NCBI GenBank assembly: GCA_018873225.1
Contig: JAEILZ010000001.1
Coordinates: 434,001 to 498,000, forward strand
Direction: 5' to 3'
Source of the DNA: [Phialemoniopsis] sp. UDSM-2020
Taxonomy: Eukaryota > Ascomycota > Sordariomycetes > Thyridiales > Thyridiaceae
DNA length: 64,000 nt
The position numbers and the translations under genes are program-made. The notes under the pieces are model-generated. The model was given only the letters and a program-made list of their open reading frames with translations, did no database searches and was not told the origin of the DNA. Numbering within the stretch: the first letter of the stretch is position 1; every line of letters starts with the position of its first letter. Positions 1 to 11,656 of the stretch are shown piece by piece.

Positions 1-327
1 CTCGAAGCTGCAGCTTCCAGACTCGAAGACTGAATGGCATGGCTTGTCTCCTCGTGGTAGCTCAGTTGATTTCTCACTTTCCAAGGCATCTAGAGGTCTG
101 TACCGGTTGGCCTCGGCTACGAACACCTGCCATAACCCGGGTTTAAGCATAGTTTTGAGCCACGTCAGATCTTCCGGATTGTGTCTCATGTGGTCTAATT
201 CCTCGGCCAGAGAATGGTCCTTGCGATAGAGTTTCAGCCGTACCATTTTTCGAATCAGAACCCTTTGATGTTTCCATGGCTGCCGCGTAAAAACAATCCC
301 ATTCATGAGTTTGCGTTTAATTTTCAT
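1..327 (-). CDS. Partial unknown protein running off the left edge
   Basis: The minus strand is open from an ATG at 327 to the window edge (109 codons, no stop), with an in-frame stop shortly upstream of the ATG. The residue mix looks protein-like: a basic N-terminus, then an acidic/amphipathic stretch containing SLAEELDHMRHNPEDL and a Trp-rich segment. I recognise no family. The ATG overlaps, as ATGA, the stop of another minus-strand open frame (324-761), so this could also be a downstream exon or a frameshifted piece of a longer gene. It is reported because an edge-open frame is easily missed; that it is a gene is an inference. Confidence 0.4.
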   Translation of the reverse strand, partial: MKIKRKLMNGIVFTRQPWKHQRVLIRKMVRLKLYRKDHSLAEELDHMRHNPEDLTWLKTMLKPGLWQVFVAEANRYRPLDALESEKSTELPRGDKPCHSVFESGSCSFE

Positions 328-1368
328 ATATGGGTCGCTAGATTGTTACGGTAGTGGTCTCCTACGAAGGTGTAACAAACATGATGATCTTGAAACGCAA
401 TCGTTATGCCGAGAGAGGAAATCACAGAGACTGCCCTGTCCTGTCTCGTTTTGATCGTCCTCGGACTCGCCATGATCAACGAGAAAGATGCATCGTCTGT
501 TATTGAGCGCAACATTCTCATTGTAGGAGGCGAATCGGAACTTCGAATTGGAAATCGCAATTCACAGAAAGTTCTGTATGAATATGGTTCGCGTGAATTT
601 ATAATCACTGGTCCCAGATGCGTCAGAGTTTGTACCAGGACTTGTACTGGAGGCTCCGGCTCTGGATGAATTGATTCTACCGTGTTTTTGACCTTGCCTG
701 CCATTTTTTTCGAAGTCTTAGTGCGGAGAGGCCAAGTCAATGTACCGTTGTCTAAGACCAAGGAGCAGTCGCAGTCTGGGTATGCAACGTGGAGAAGATG
801 TACCCCACCTTTTCCCCATTTATCGGCATGAAATCACATGCAAAATGCGACCGTAGAATACTGCGCGACCTCCATGGTTTGGTGCATGCCAAGCATTTCG
901 TCAATCGGCTCGATAGCCTAGATTCGGTACTCTAAGCCGGTGCCCAGCCAGGGACGATGCCAGCCACAAACCACGGGTGATCGGCGCCGGCATCCATGGA
1001 TGGCTCTGCGGCTTTTCAATGCATTTCGCGGGCTGTGCTCGCCACCCACGTGCCCCATCATCAAACATTTCTTTGGCTTGGACGGCACTTTGACGAATCC
1101 CCACTCTGCAACGTCGTTGCGACCCTGGACGGCTGTTTCATTGGGCTGCTGCTAGACGGCCGAACTTGTCCTGATTGGAGCAATTCGCCGGCCAGTCTCC
1201 AGTCCTTAATGGAGCCCCATATTCGACGCCTCGAGACGAGCGAGCATCAGGGGCGACCTGAGCAAGACTACATAAACGGGGAAATCTGCATTTCTTTCCC
1301 ACGATCGTGTCTTTCTCCGGCAAGTGCCGCTCGCTGCATCACCAGTCCAGCTCCAAACTCAACTCAAG
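328..1368. other. Intergenic / promoter side of the SurE-like gene
   Basis: About 1 kb with no gene I can defend. Competing open frames lie on both strands at 324-761 (145 codons, minus) and 406-669 (plus); neither has a recognisable motif. A TATA-like CTACATAAA lies near 1268-1276, about 95 bp before the SurE-like start, and may serve that gene. Confidence 0.5.
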
Positions 1369-2334
1369 ATGCGTGTCTACTCCGTCTTCCATGCCGTCCT
1401 CCTGGCGATCCAGGGTGGTCTGGCCGCACGCATCCTCCAGGGCAATGACGACGGTTGGGCCGAGCTGTACGTCCGCTCCTTCAATGACGCCCTCAACGCC
1501 GCTGGACATGACGTTGTTCTGTCTGCACCAGCCGAGAACAAGTCCGGCTCCGGTAAGTCTGAGTCTCGCCAACATTGCGCGAAAAAGATGCAATACTGAT
1601 CTGCGGAACAAGGCTCACTGGACGCCGAGCCCAGTCCTCGCACCCAGGCCTGCCAGTACAACAGCTGCCCAGCCAACACGCGCGCGCCCGTCGGCAGCAA
1701 CGCGACCAACCCGCGCCTCAACTGGGTCAACGCGTACCCCGTCACCGGCGTCCGCTACGGCATCGACACCTTCGGCCCGCAGTTTTGGAACGGCCAGGGG
1801 CCCGAGCTCGTCGTCACGGGGCCCAACGTCGGCTCGAACCTGTGGCTCGCCGTGCCCTTCTCCGGCACCGTCGGCGCCGCCGTCTACGCCGCCCACGAGG
1901 CCGGCGTCCCCGCCATCGCCTTCTCGGGCGCCTCGGACGGCACGCTCGCGTGGAACACGGTCCCGCCCCCGCAGCGCAGCCTCGTGTACGCCCAGCTCGC
2001 CGCGCAGCTGACCGACGCCGTGCTCGCCTCGGGCGCGCCGTACCTGCCCGCCGACGTCTTTCTCAACGTCAATTTTCCCACGGTTGAGGGCAGTTGCACG
2101 CAGGCGAACAGCTTCAGGTGGGTGCTGAGCCGCATCAACCCGGGGATTGTGTCGGCGCCCGACGTGCAGCACTGCGGGTCCACGCGCCTGCCGACCGAGG
2201 CGGACGTGATCGACGAGGACGGGTGTTATATCTCGGTCAGCGTGGGCGACGCGAGCGATAAGACGACGGCGCCGGCGGAGAACCAGGCTGTTGTGCTGCA
2301 GAAGCTGGGCAGCTTGTTTACTTGCTTGCCTTAG
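1369..2334 (+). CDS. Secreted SurE-like nucleotidase/acid phosphatase
   Basis: Two exons, 1369-1552 and 1613-2334, joined by a 60-bp GTAAGT...AG intron, give 301 residues. The start is chosen at 1369 because it opens directly into a hydrophobic signal peptide (about residues 1-19, ending before ARILQ). SurE hallmarks follow in order: GNDDG (metal-binding Asp pair) near residue 24, SAPAENKSGSG (the Ser of the SurE fold), then VTGPNVGSN, where the Asn completes the active site. SurE enzymes are metal-dependent phosphatases acting on 5'/3'-nucleotides and other phosphomonoesters. A secreted fungal member would act as an extracellular acid phosphatase; that role is inferred. Codon use is strongly GC-rich in exon 2, which creates a long antisense shadow frame. 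Confidence 0.88.
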
Positions 2335-2488
2335 AATGCGGGATTTTGGTGTGACGGTGCTACTATAATCCCAAGAATATTGCAATGGATGTGTCTATCG
2401 CTGATGCCTATGTGCTATGCTTATGAAAAGATGTGCTAAGAAAAAGGACAAAGAACAATGATTCATTACTCGTTTCAAAGAACCCTCA

Positions 2489-4498
2489 CTATTCACGGAG
2501 GCCAAACGGATCGGCCAAGTCGACCATTGCCTCCCACAGCCGAGCGTCCTCTCCATCACTAAACACACAGTCTGTGCCTTGCGTATTGGCGCTACCCCTG
2601 CAGCGCAGAAATGGTTTGGCCTCGGGTGGGCATATCGTTCCTTCATCCGGCAGCCTGCCCGTCTGGAAGTACTCACGTACTGTCTTCGCCGTGCAGAGCG
2701 ATGGAGCAGAATGAGAACAATGTCCCTCCGAATCCTGTTGCAGCACTATACTCTCCGGAAATAACGTCGATACTCTCCGCGCATTGCCTATCGGTGTGAC
2801 CGTATCATGAGAATTCCCGATGATGAGCAGCGGGTGAGAGGTATCCTGCCACTCCTGCCTTGCAAAAGTCCAATTCGGTCTCCACGCCGGCTCGACGGAG
2901 AAGCCCACACAGGCGAGCTTGTTGCGCGCCCAACTAGTACTGATCCACTGGTCCTGCTGCTGCAGCTCCTTAAGGTACTCGTTGAACCCCTCCCGTGTGA
3001 GAGAAGCCGACCCGCTCATGTCCATGCATGAGATTGACTGAGTGGCTCCCATTCCTGATACGTAAGGAACACCGCATGCGCCCGATTCTGCCTCGCACTG
3101 CGAAGGCTGGTGCCGCGCCTGCTTTTTAGCAGCCATACTCGTCAAGGCTGGAGACGATGCGTTTCGACCTTCGACGGCGAGAACCAGGTCGAATAGTCCC
3201 TCGGCAAACGCGAATGAGAAGTACATCCCGGTGAGAAGGCTCAGGTGCAAGTCTCCGTAAGTCACGATCTCGGGTGCTGCCGAGTTTCCATCCACCACAG
3301 GCACCGCGATAGGGCTTGCCTTGAGGGACAGCATGACTGAAGCAAAGCGGGCCTCGACATCCGCCGCCGAGGAGCCGGTATACAAGGGGCAGTCGTCGGG
3401 TCCGGCTTCGAAGCAGTACTCGCAGAACTTGGTGATGATCATGTTGGAGTCTTGAAGCTGCGTGAGCCACTGGCCGGCATAGTGATCCGCCGGGTCCACG
3501 ACGCCATCGAGGATCATCCTCTCGATTTTGTCGGGGTGCAATGCTGCAAAGGTCGCGCCGAGAAGAGTTCCGTAGCTCATGCCCCAGTATTTGATCCCTT
3601 CGTTGCCAGGTTTGTATGCGGCCCGCTCAAGGATCTCCACTTTGGACTCTGCATCTGCAAAACCATCACGACTGATGATCATTCGTGCTTCTGCCGCGCG
3701 CCACTCTGCCTCTTTCTCGACAATGTGAAGCATGTCCTCGGCCACCTGAGCAGTATTCAGGTAGCGAAGGATGCCACCCTCGTCTTCGCCGTGGGAGCAG
3801 CTCTGGCCCAGAGCCTCGGCCCTGGCCCACTCCATACCAATGATACTTTCACTGTGCCACAGTAGCCCGTAGTCCGGCAACTGGAGCAACCACGCCTGTT
3901 GGTTGAAGGCGTCCGGGAAACAGCGCAGACCCGGCGTGGTATTGTTGACGCCGCGGGGATCGAACGACAAGATGTCAAAATACTTGGCGTCGGCAGACTC
4001 TATGCCCTCGGCGGCGTCGAGAAGGGTCTGCAGGTTCTTACCGTCTGATAGCACTTGGTACACGCCTGACTCGCCTGGCCCGCCCGGGTTGACCAGAACA
4101 GGTCCGCCGTAACGTGGGTCAGTCACGTTCACTTTGGCCGGTAGTTTGATGATGGCGATCTCCGCTCTAGGTCCACTGTCTTGCTCATCCGCAGAAGCGT
4201 TCCAATTCATAGGCACCGAGAGCTTCGCGCATTGGTAATCCGAGAAGCATGGTGTGTACTGAAGGGACGTGCTGGGCGCCAAGTAATCCCATCGAAAGTT
4301 GCCGTCCGTCGGTGAAGGTTTGCGAGCATTCTCATCTAAGGAACGGCCCTGTCTTGTGTATCGCGATTGCAACAGCGTCCACAGAAGGAGGGCACACGCT
4401 CCCGCTGCCAAAACGCCGGATCGTTTGAGTAGCGGTGAGCGACTTTCAGGGTACCTGGCCCTCAATATTGACCGCTCTGGGGACCAGGATTTCGCCAT
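2489..4498 (-). CDS. Membrane-anchored alpha/beta hydrolase, S33 / TAP-like peptidase
   Basis: A single exon of 669 residues. The start at 4498 is preferred over an in-frame ATG at 4534 because of its good context (ACC before ATG, GCG after). A transmembrane/signal-anchor segment (GVLAAGACALLLWTLL) lies near residues 28-43. The catalytic core shows VNPGGPGESG (oxyanion region), then YWGMSYGTLLGA with the nucleophile Ser in G-x-S-x-G. Toward the C-terminus NSHDTVTP carries the likely acid Asp and EGHCSHS the His; this last part matches the TAP-like C-terminal domain of Streptomyces tripeptidyl aminopeptidases and fungal relatives. The likely role is release of N-terminal peptides or hydrolysis of small amides/esters at a membrane or outside the cell. 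The exact substrate is unknown. Confidence 0.88.
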   Translation of the reverse strand: MAKSWSPERSILRARYPESRSPLLKRSGVLAAGACALLLWTLLQSRYTRQGRSLDENARKPSPTDGNFRWDYLAPSTSLQYTPCFSDYQCAKLSVPMNWNASADEQDSGPRAEIAIIKLPAKVNVTDPRYGGPVLVNPGGPGESGVYQVLSDGKNLQTLLDAAEGIESADAKYFDILSFDPRGVNNTTPGLRCFPDAFNQQAWLLQLPDYGLLWHSESIIGMEWARAEALGQSCSHGEDEGGILRYLNTAQVAEDMLHIVEKEAEWRAAEARMIISRDGFADAESKVEILERAAYKPGNEGIKYWGMSYGTLLGATFAALHPDKIERMILDGVVDPADHYAGQWLTQLQDSNMIITKFCEYCFEAGPDDCPLYTGSSAADVEARFASVMLSLKASPIAVPVVDGNSAAPEIVTYGDLHLSLLTGMYFSFAFAEGLFDLVLAVEGRNASSPALTSMAAKKQARHQPSQCEAESGACGVPYVSGMGATQSISCMDMSGSASLTREGFNEYLKELQQQDQWISTSWARNKLACVGFSVEPAWRPNWTFARQEWQDTSHPLLIIGNSHDTVTPIGNARRVSTLFPESIVLQQDSEGHCSHSAPSLCTAKTVREYFQTGRLPDEGTICPPEAKPFLRCRGSANTQGTDCVFSDGEDARLWEAMVDLADPFGLRE

Positions 4499-5377
4499 GG
4501 TATTTGCTGAGCCTTTTTTACAATCTAGAGGCAACGAGCATCAATAGCAAGGACCAAGTAGTGAAGGAAGCGAAATCGTGAGACGGATGCGACCCCAGAT
4601 CCCCTCGCATCTCCTTATCAATCTTATCTTTGGAGGGATGGCTTTCATCAGATCGTCTCTTCAGGTGCGGGGACAAGCCAGGTTCTAGGCCTGATTCGTC
4701 GCGGCTAAAGCGGCTGTTAGATAATTACCTCAGCTAGCAAGCATTCTGTGGCTTATCGATGTGCCTCAACGGACTTGAGCCAAGTCTGCCAAACACATGT
4801 ATGCATGCTGATGAGAGTGTAGGGCTTGCGCGAGACTTGGTGGCTTGATGCCATAAGACCAAGATTACAACACAAGAGATTTTGTATCGAAACTCGACTA
4901 TGCGCCACTTGAACAGACTATTTGCTATAATTTTGCGCAAGGGGAGCACCATCTTGATCGCGACCGAAGTGGAGATCAGCGAAACCAAGGAATTAAGGTT
5001 CCTCCTGATCTTCATTGACAAACAGGTCGTTCTACACTAGTCTATTGACAAGTAATTGCTATTCGGGTTGCAACATAGCCCACACGAAGTTCTGAGATTT
5101 ATTGGCCGATATGTGGTGTTGATTGGTGAGCAACCAACAAAAGCGTACATGAGATGCCAACCAGGCAGCAGTGAATGTTCCTCCGCCAAGGCATCAGCCC
5201 ACCTTCAATGACTTGCATCCGTGTGCTAAAAAGGTGCGCAAAATCTGTCCTATCATCTGAATCGACCTGTTGTTATAGGATCCTAACATACACATGGGAT
5301 CTCTTCAAACCTTCTAAACAAGGCATCAAGTCCCACCATCTGGTTATCGTCAGGCGCCAACCGCTGCCAAGGAAACA
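4499..5377. other. Divergent intergenic region
   Basis: About 880 bp between the start of the alpha/beta hydrolase (leftward) and the hypothetical gene at 5378 (rightward). It presumably holds both promoters. I see no motif or repeat I can name; short open frames here have no coding character. Confidence 0.5.
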
Positions 5378-6133
5378 ATGAGAGAGCAACCAGGCGATAT
5401 TTGCTGCATTGTACCGACAGGCAGCAAGGACACGGAGCAGCGCACCGAGTTCCTATCGCAGTATTGCCAAGTCAAAGCCTATCCATCTACTGGTGGCGTT
5501 GTCATTGGCCAGTTCGCCGCCGTGCAGCTCAAGCAGCTCGGCCTCTCGAGGCTAGTGGCTACTCCGCGCTCCAACGACCAGGCAGAGGAAGACGATCTCG
5601 CTTTGGCTATGTTACGGCACGGCGCACATTGGTGGCCGAGCTGGAGTTTCTATAGCCACCATTGGGAGCGCCTGGTCTCTCCCATGCCGTACGACTTCCA
5701 TTTTCCACCCCGAGTCAACGTAGGATTTCCGCCTTCGGGTCTGGGTGTCTGGGTCTTCAAGTTCCTAGAGGACCGTATAACCCTCCACGAGGGCAATAAA
5801 TATATCAAGCAGACTTTGGAGAAGATGCCTAGCGACTGGTATGGACGTATCAACATGGCGCTTGATGCGGATGAGAGATGTAAAATCCTCGAATCTTTCG
5901 GTGCCACCTTCTACGAGACCGTGGATGATTGTGGAGATATCCCTACGACTCTTGCAGAAGGCGTCCAGAGGGGAAAGGACTACGAGAAATTGTTGAGAAA
6001 GACGGATAGAGACCGCTATCGGGACAGGTGGCTGGAGTATCGCAGGACGAATGATGATGAGCGATGGACTTTCGTGGATTGGCCAGCTACGACTCCGGTA
6101 CCGCATAGTGTGAATTCGTTTCAGCAAAAGTGA
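5378..6133 (+). CDS. Conserved-looking hypothetical protein
   Basis: An intronless 251-codon frame with good protein composition. It is rich in Trp and Tyr (HGAHWWPSWSFYSHHWERL near residue 90), with a proline-rich centre, a long charged C-terminal half (KDYEKLLRKTDRDRYRDRW) and a Trp-containing tail. No signal peptide, membrane segment or catalytic motif is evident. I do not recognise the family. It is called a gene because of its length, its single clean frame and the absence of any comparably plausible antisense frame. Function unknown. Confidence 0.65.
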   Translation: MREQPGDICCIVPTGSKDTEQRTEFLSQYCQVKAYPSTGGVVIGQFAAVQLKQLGLSRLVATPRSNDQAEEDDLALAMLRHGAHWWPSWSFYSHHWERLVSPMPYDFHFPPRVNVGFPPSGLGVWVFKFLEDRITLHEGNKYIKQTLEKMPSDWYGRINMALDADERCKILESFGATFYETVDDCGDIPTTLAEGVQRGKDYEKLLRKTDRDRYRDRWLEYRRTNDDERWTFVDWPATTPVPHSVNSFQQK

Positions 6134-6441
6134 TGGAGAAGCAGGCTTGGTTGTTGTCCATATATCACGCTACGTCACGTTCAGATTCTGATCTTGGTCG
6201 CTGCAAATATGGAACGTATATCTCTTATTCACTTCAATTCACTCGCTCGTTCTGTGATTGTAAATTCCGGCGATGCGGAAGACATGCCTATGGTGTAAAT
6301 CAATGGCGTACAAATAAACACCAGTCGGTGTTGGGACAAGCCATCGCGCCAATACAATACGAGGTCGGCCAACTGCTGGGCAATTACTTCCTCCGCAATA
6401 ATCCATACCACTGACAACATTCAATTATGATACGTGGTCGC
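6134..6441. other. Short convergent intergenic region
   Basis: About 300 bp between the 3' ends of the hypothetical gene (plus) and the ABM-domain gene (minus). Nothing beyond presumed 3' UTRs is seen. Confidence 0.5.
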
Positions 6442-6893
6442 TCAGAGCTCGAGAACGTTGAAAATCTTGAACTCGCGGTTGATGTACATGGGGTCTGCAA
6501 TGGCAAAGTACTCTTTGTAATAGTCTTTCTTGATTTGAACCTGCCACGCAGTGTTAGTGATTGTCGCCCAGTGTACCGAATAGATATCAGGGACAACGCA
6601 CAGTCTGAATCCATTCTGGAGTTGCGGTCCTAGTGATCAGGCAAGTCAACACCAGATTTGCATCAAGAGCATAGAGTGGGTAATCTCCTTCCGCCCCAGA
6701 CGTACCAATTCTCCACCCAGGTTATGGTACCCAGCTTTTCGGGGTCCTGAAACACCTGGAATGAAGTGCACTTAGGCTCGGCGATAACCTTTTTCATAAC
6801 AGGTGTGAAGGCCTCGAGGAACTTGGGGACGTTCTCGGGCGCAATTTGAATCGTCACGTGGAGACTGATGTGTGGTGTTGTGGTAGTCGCCAT
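6442..6893 (-). CDS. Small ABM-domain (antibiotic biosynthesis monooxygenase-like) protein
   Basis: Three exons on the minus strand: 6893-6706, 6629-6602 (only 28 nt) and 6540-6442, giving 104 residues. The two introns (GTACGT...CTAG and GTGCGT...GCAG) restore one continuous frame through the conserved WVENW...ATPEWIQT...VQIKKDYYKEYF region. The dimeric alpha+beta barrel (ABM) fold is recognised from the N-terminal strand HVTIQIAPENVPKF, the CTSFQVFQDPE segment and the VENW motif. These small proteins include cofactor-free oxygenases and many of unknown activity. It neighbours a broken carboxylesterase and an SRPBCC protein, so it may once have belonged to a small metabolic locus. The specific reaction is unknown. 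Confidence 0.8.
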
Positions 6894-6987
6894 TTTGCTG
6901 TGTGAAGCGTCGCGCTTGTTTGGTTATTTGTTGTTGGTGGTAAATGCTGGTGAACTGGAAGAGCTTTAGTCGGCGAAAGGGAGACTC

Positions 6988-6996
6988 TTTTATATA
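6988..6996 (-). promoter_or_regulatory. TATA-box-like site of the ABM-domain gene
   Basis: TATATAAAA read on the minus strand, about 95 bp upstream of the ATG at 6893. Position and sequence fit a core promoter TATA element; this is inferred from sequence only. Confidence 0.5.
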
Positions 6997-7856
6997 TTCA
7001 GTCTCGCATCGGAGAAAGAAGGGGTCTTTCGGTTCCGTAAGTGCTCGTGGAACCTTGCATTCTCTTGCTTATGAACGAATCGATGAGCAAAAGAAAGCGG
7101 GGGTGAGGATTGCTGCTGACCGACCCATGTTTCGACTTGCGGAGTTTGGTCATATCAAGCGCTGCGGAGTATGACGCAGTAAGCACAGAAGGATCAAGAT
7201 CCGCCCTTGTAAATGCCACTGTTAACCTTAACCGGAACTAACTCATTCCCTTCGTTAACCTTATTCAGACTGGGCCGGCTCCACCATGTCAGACTCCCAG
7301 GATCACGAGTCTGACAAATCATGTTTAACGGCCGAAAGAAGAGGTGTTGCTTTCCCGGACAATGAGGTTTCTTTCACATTCGTACGGCATGACCAAACCC
7401 GCAGTATTTCATTGAGACGCACGTGCGACTCTCTTGGCCCAGACTTTGATGCGTCGATATCAGATTGTGTCGCTTGAGGAGAGGAGAGTGTCCTCCTACC
7501 ACGATGTTTTGGTGCTTCACGCCTGTAAATTGATTTGGCTGTTCCTATAGGTCTTCATCAGGCATTTACAGGTCTACATGAGGCAAACTAGGAAGAACAT
7601 AATGGTTTATGTATAAGAGGAGAATGAGAGCCATAGGAGGTGTTTCTGACCTGCAGCTGGGATCATCATAACGGCTCGGCCGCCACATGGTGCCCCACGA
7701 TGCCATTCGGCCTTTCTCCACAGTACAGGTTGCAATGTCGCCCTGGAAAAAACCAACAGAAGTATATCTGAGAGTTCCTTTTGGCTACTTCTCCAAAATG
7801 CGAGAAAGTCGTCTTGCCCAGTCTAAGAACAGTCCGGTCCACCAACTTGGCTAACC
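6997..7856. other. Intergenic region without supported genes
   Basis: Between the ABM gene promoter and the carboxylesterase relic. Short frames (for example 7286-7477 plus) have no recognisable motif. Nothing else seen. Confidence 0.45.
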
Positions 7857-9673
<1,817 letters not shown>

Positions 9674-10210
9674 CGCATAGAGGTCAAATAGTGATAACAG
9701 CAAACGTCTATCTTGATACGCGAGATTGATACTGTAAACGATAACAATTTGCACTTTTGGGACTACTGGTTTCGTTGAGCAAAAGGAAAGTCAAGCACCA
9801 AGTCACGGGTAAACTGCATGCATCAGACACCTGACGTGCATCATGCTTGCTCAAGGCGATATTCAGACATGACAACACGCCGCTAAGTAGCTTCATACAT
9901 ACTGGCGACAACGGAACTCGGCTCTGCATAAAGACAATGATTCGAGGTCAAGAACTCGGACTAAGCCCTCTTGAGACTAGCGCTTATATTTACTCGTAGG
10001 AGGGGGCGCAGTAGACAGGACTTTATGCGTTATTGGCTCGACAGAATCCAAGTCAACAAAATTGATGTAAGATCTTACTATTATCTCTCCATGTCGTATT
10101 CTCCCTGAAACATAAAAGGAGAACTGCAGAGAATTCTGCCCCGTAGAAAAGAGAGGAAAAGAACTAACATACTACTATCCGCCGGTGTCAACACCACAGG
10201 CACAACAGAC
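9674..10210. other. Intergenic region before the SRPBCC gene
   Basis: About 540 bp, no gene. One CCGCCGG heptamer at 10179-10185 lies about 26 bp before the next ATG. The same heptamer is enriched in the aromatic cluster at 49-59 kb; a single copy here may be chance. Confidence 0.4.
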
Positions 10211-10876
10211 ATGTCGCTCTGCGAAGGGCTCATCGCCCCTAACCAGCCGCCCAAGACAAGCCCTCCGCTCCCAGTGAAGCCATTCCGCGAGAACGGCGCT
10301 CTAACCTCCTTCTCTATCTCCCACTCCAACACCATCGTGGCACCACCCCTGCAATGTATCCGGAAGCTCATTGACACATCGACCTGGCCCGAGTGGTGCA
10401 AGATGACGCCGCGCGCCAAATTCACCCACACGCCGCCCATCGCCGACGACACAACGAACGCCCCGGAGCTACATGCCCTGATCTCTTCCGGGCCGGGCTA
10501 CCTATACCGAGGAGTCAAGTTTACCGCCGATGTGCACATGAACCTGGAGCCGGCCAAGAAGACAAATACCGCCCCTGAGCTAGTACGTGCGGTGGAGCGG
10601 TTCGAGCTGGAAGATGGCCGCGTTGGATATCGTCTGGTGTGGGAATACATAGGCTTACCGTCCTTTGTGAGTCATAACGTGAGGGTTTTCGAGTTCATCG
10701 AAGCCAAAGAGCGCGTCGATGGCATCGTAGCGACGGAAGCGTACGGGTTGGAGACCTTTTCGGGGTTGGGCTCGTGGTTGCAGCGGTCCCTCATGTCGGA
10801 TCAGTTGCTGAGAGGCTATGAAAGCTGGGCCGAGGACTTCAAGACTGCGGTAGAGTCGCAGATGCAAGCCCGGTAG
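10211..10876 (+). CDS. SRPBCC / START-like fold protein
   Basis: A single exon of 221 residues. The pattern fits the SRPBCC (polyketide cyclase/dehydrase, START-like) superfamily: an N-terminal strand (GALTSFSISHSNTIVAPP), a helix with the typical Trp (CIRKLIDTSTWPEWCKMTPRA), a central run of strands (YRGVKFTADVHMNL, RVGYRLVWEYIG, NVRVFEFIEA), and a long C-terminal helix (LRGYESWAEDFKTAVESQ). Members bind hydrophobic ligands or act as cyclases or aromatases. No catalytic residue can be assigned and the ligand is unknown. Unlike its neighbours on both sides, this frame is intact. Confidence 0.72.
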   Translation: MSLCEGLIAPNQPPKTSPPLPVKPFRENGALTSFSISHSNTIVAPPLQCIRKLIDTSTWPEWCKMTPRAKFTHTPPIADDTTNAPELHALISSGPGYLYRGVKFTADVHMNLEPAKKTNTAPELVRAVERFELEDGRVGYRLVWEYIGLPSFVSHNVRVFEFIEAKERVDGIVATEAYGLETFSGLGSWLQRSLMSDQLLRGYESWAEDFKTAVESQMQAR

Positions 10877-11656
10877 ATCATCATGTATGGATGGGCTGGA
10901 AATGGCGCAAGATCTATACCATTTATAGAATATACTTGAGGGTCGATGTGTTTGGTCATCACAGCCCAGTATCGTTTACTTGATTTATGGTGTGCCCGCC
11001 ACGGATTGATCGTGAATGTACGCGTGCTGGTCGTTTCTGGCATCACGCTACTCTTTCCCAAACGACGCCATCGGCGCAGTCACTCGGTTTGAAACCCTGT
11101 CGGAGTTAGATGAGGATCACGCAACGATAAGGGCGGCTGATACATGGGCACCTATGTGCCCAAATTATGTATATCCGTCATGTGCTCTCCAAGCAGATTC
11201 CCAAGGCTTCCAGTCCCAAGAGAATGAAGGAGGCCCGCTCCAAAGGTGATCTTGAAGATATGTAACATGAAATATAAAATCCTCCTGCAGGAGAGGTGGC
11301 TATCACGCATCACTCAATCCAGCAATATCCTCCGGTGTAATCATGAGCGGGCATCGGGATGTGGCACGAATTACCTATGCGTAGCCAAGGAGACTCACGG
11401 AGTGGGTAGGGAAGAGGTAGGACCCGCTGCCCCGGATGATCCCCCGCATTCAAGGCTGAGATCATGTCCAGGAGCGTGTTAATAGTGCAAACCCATTTCC
11501 TCCCAAGTTCTCGGTAGCCGCAAAATCAAGCTCCCAAGTTCATTCAATTTCGCACATCCCATTTCGCCATCTACATGATCTCGGAGTGTTGAAGGGACTA
11601 CCTCGCTCAGTGCCATGGTTAGGTAGTGGTCTCGACTGTATAAAACCAACGTCGCG
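10877..11656. other. Intergenic region before the C2H2/Zn2Cys6 regulator
   Basis: About 780 bp without a supported gene. TATAAAA at 11639-11645 sits only 12 bp before the annotated ATG, too near for a normal TATA-to-ATG distance, so it is either incidental or the true start is further downstream. Confidence 0.4.

Noticed and set aside
1615..2385. 256-codon minus-strand frame opposite the SurE-like gene
   Set aside because: Arg/Gly/Val-rich antisense shadow of the GC-rich second exon.
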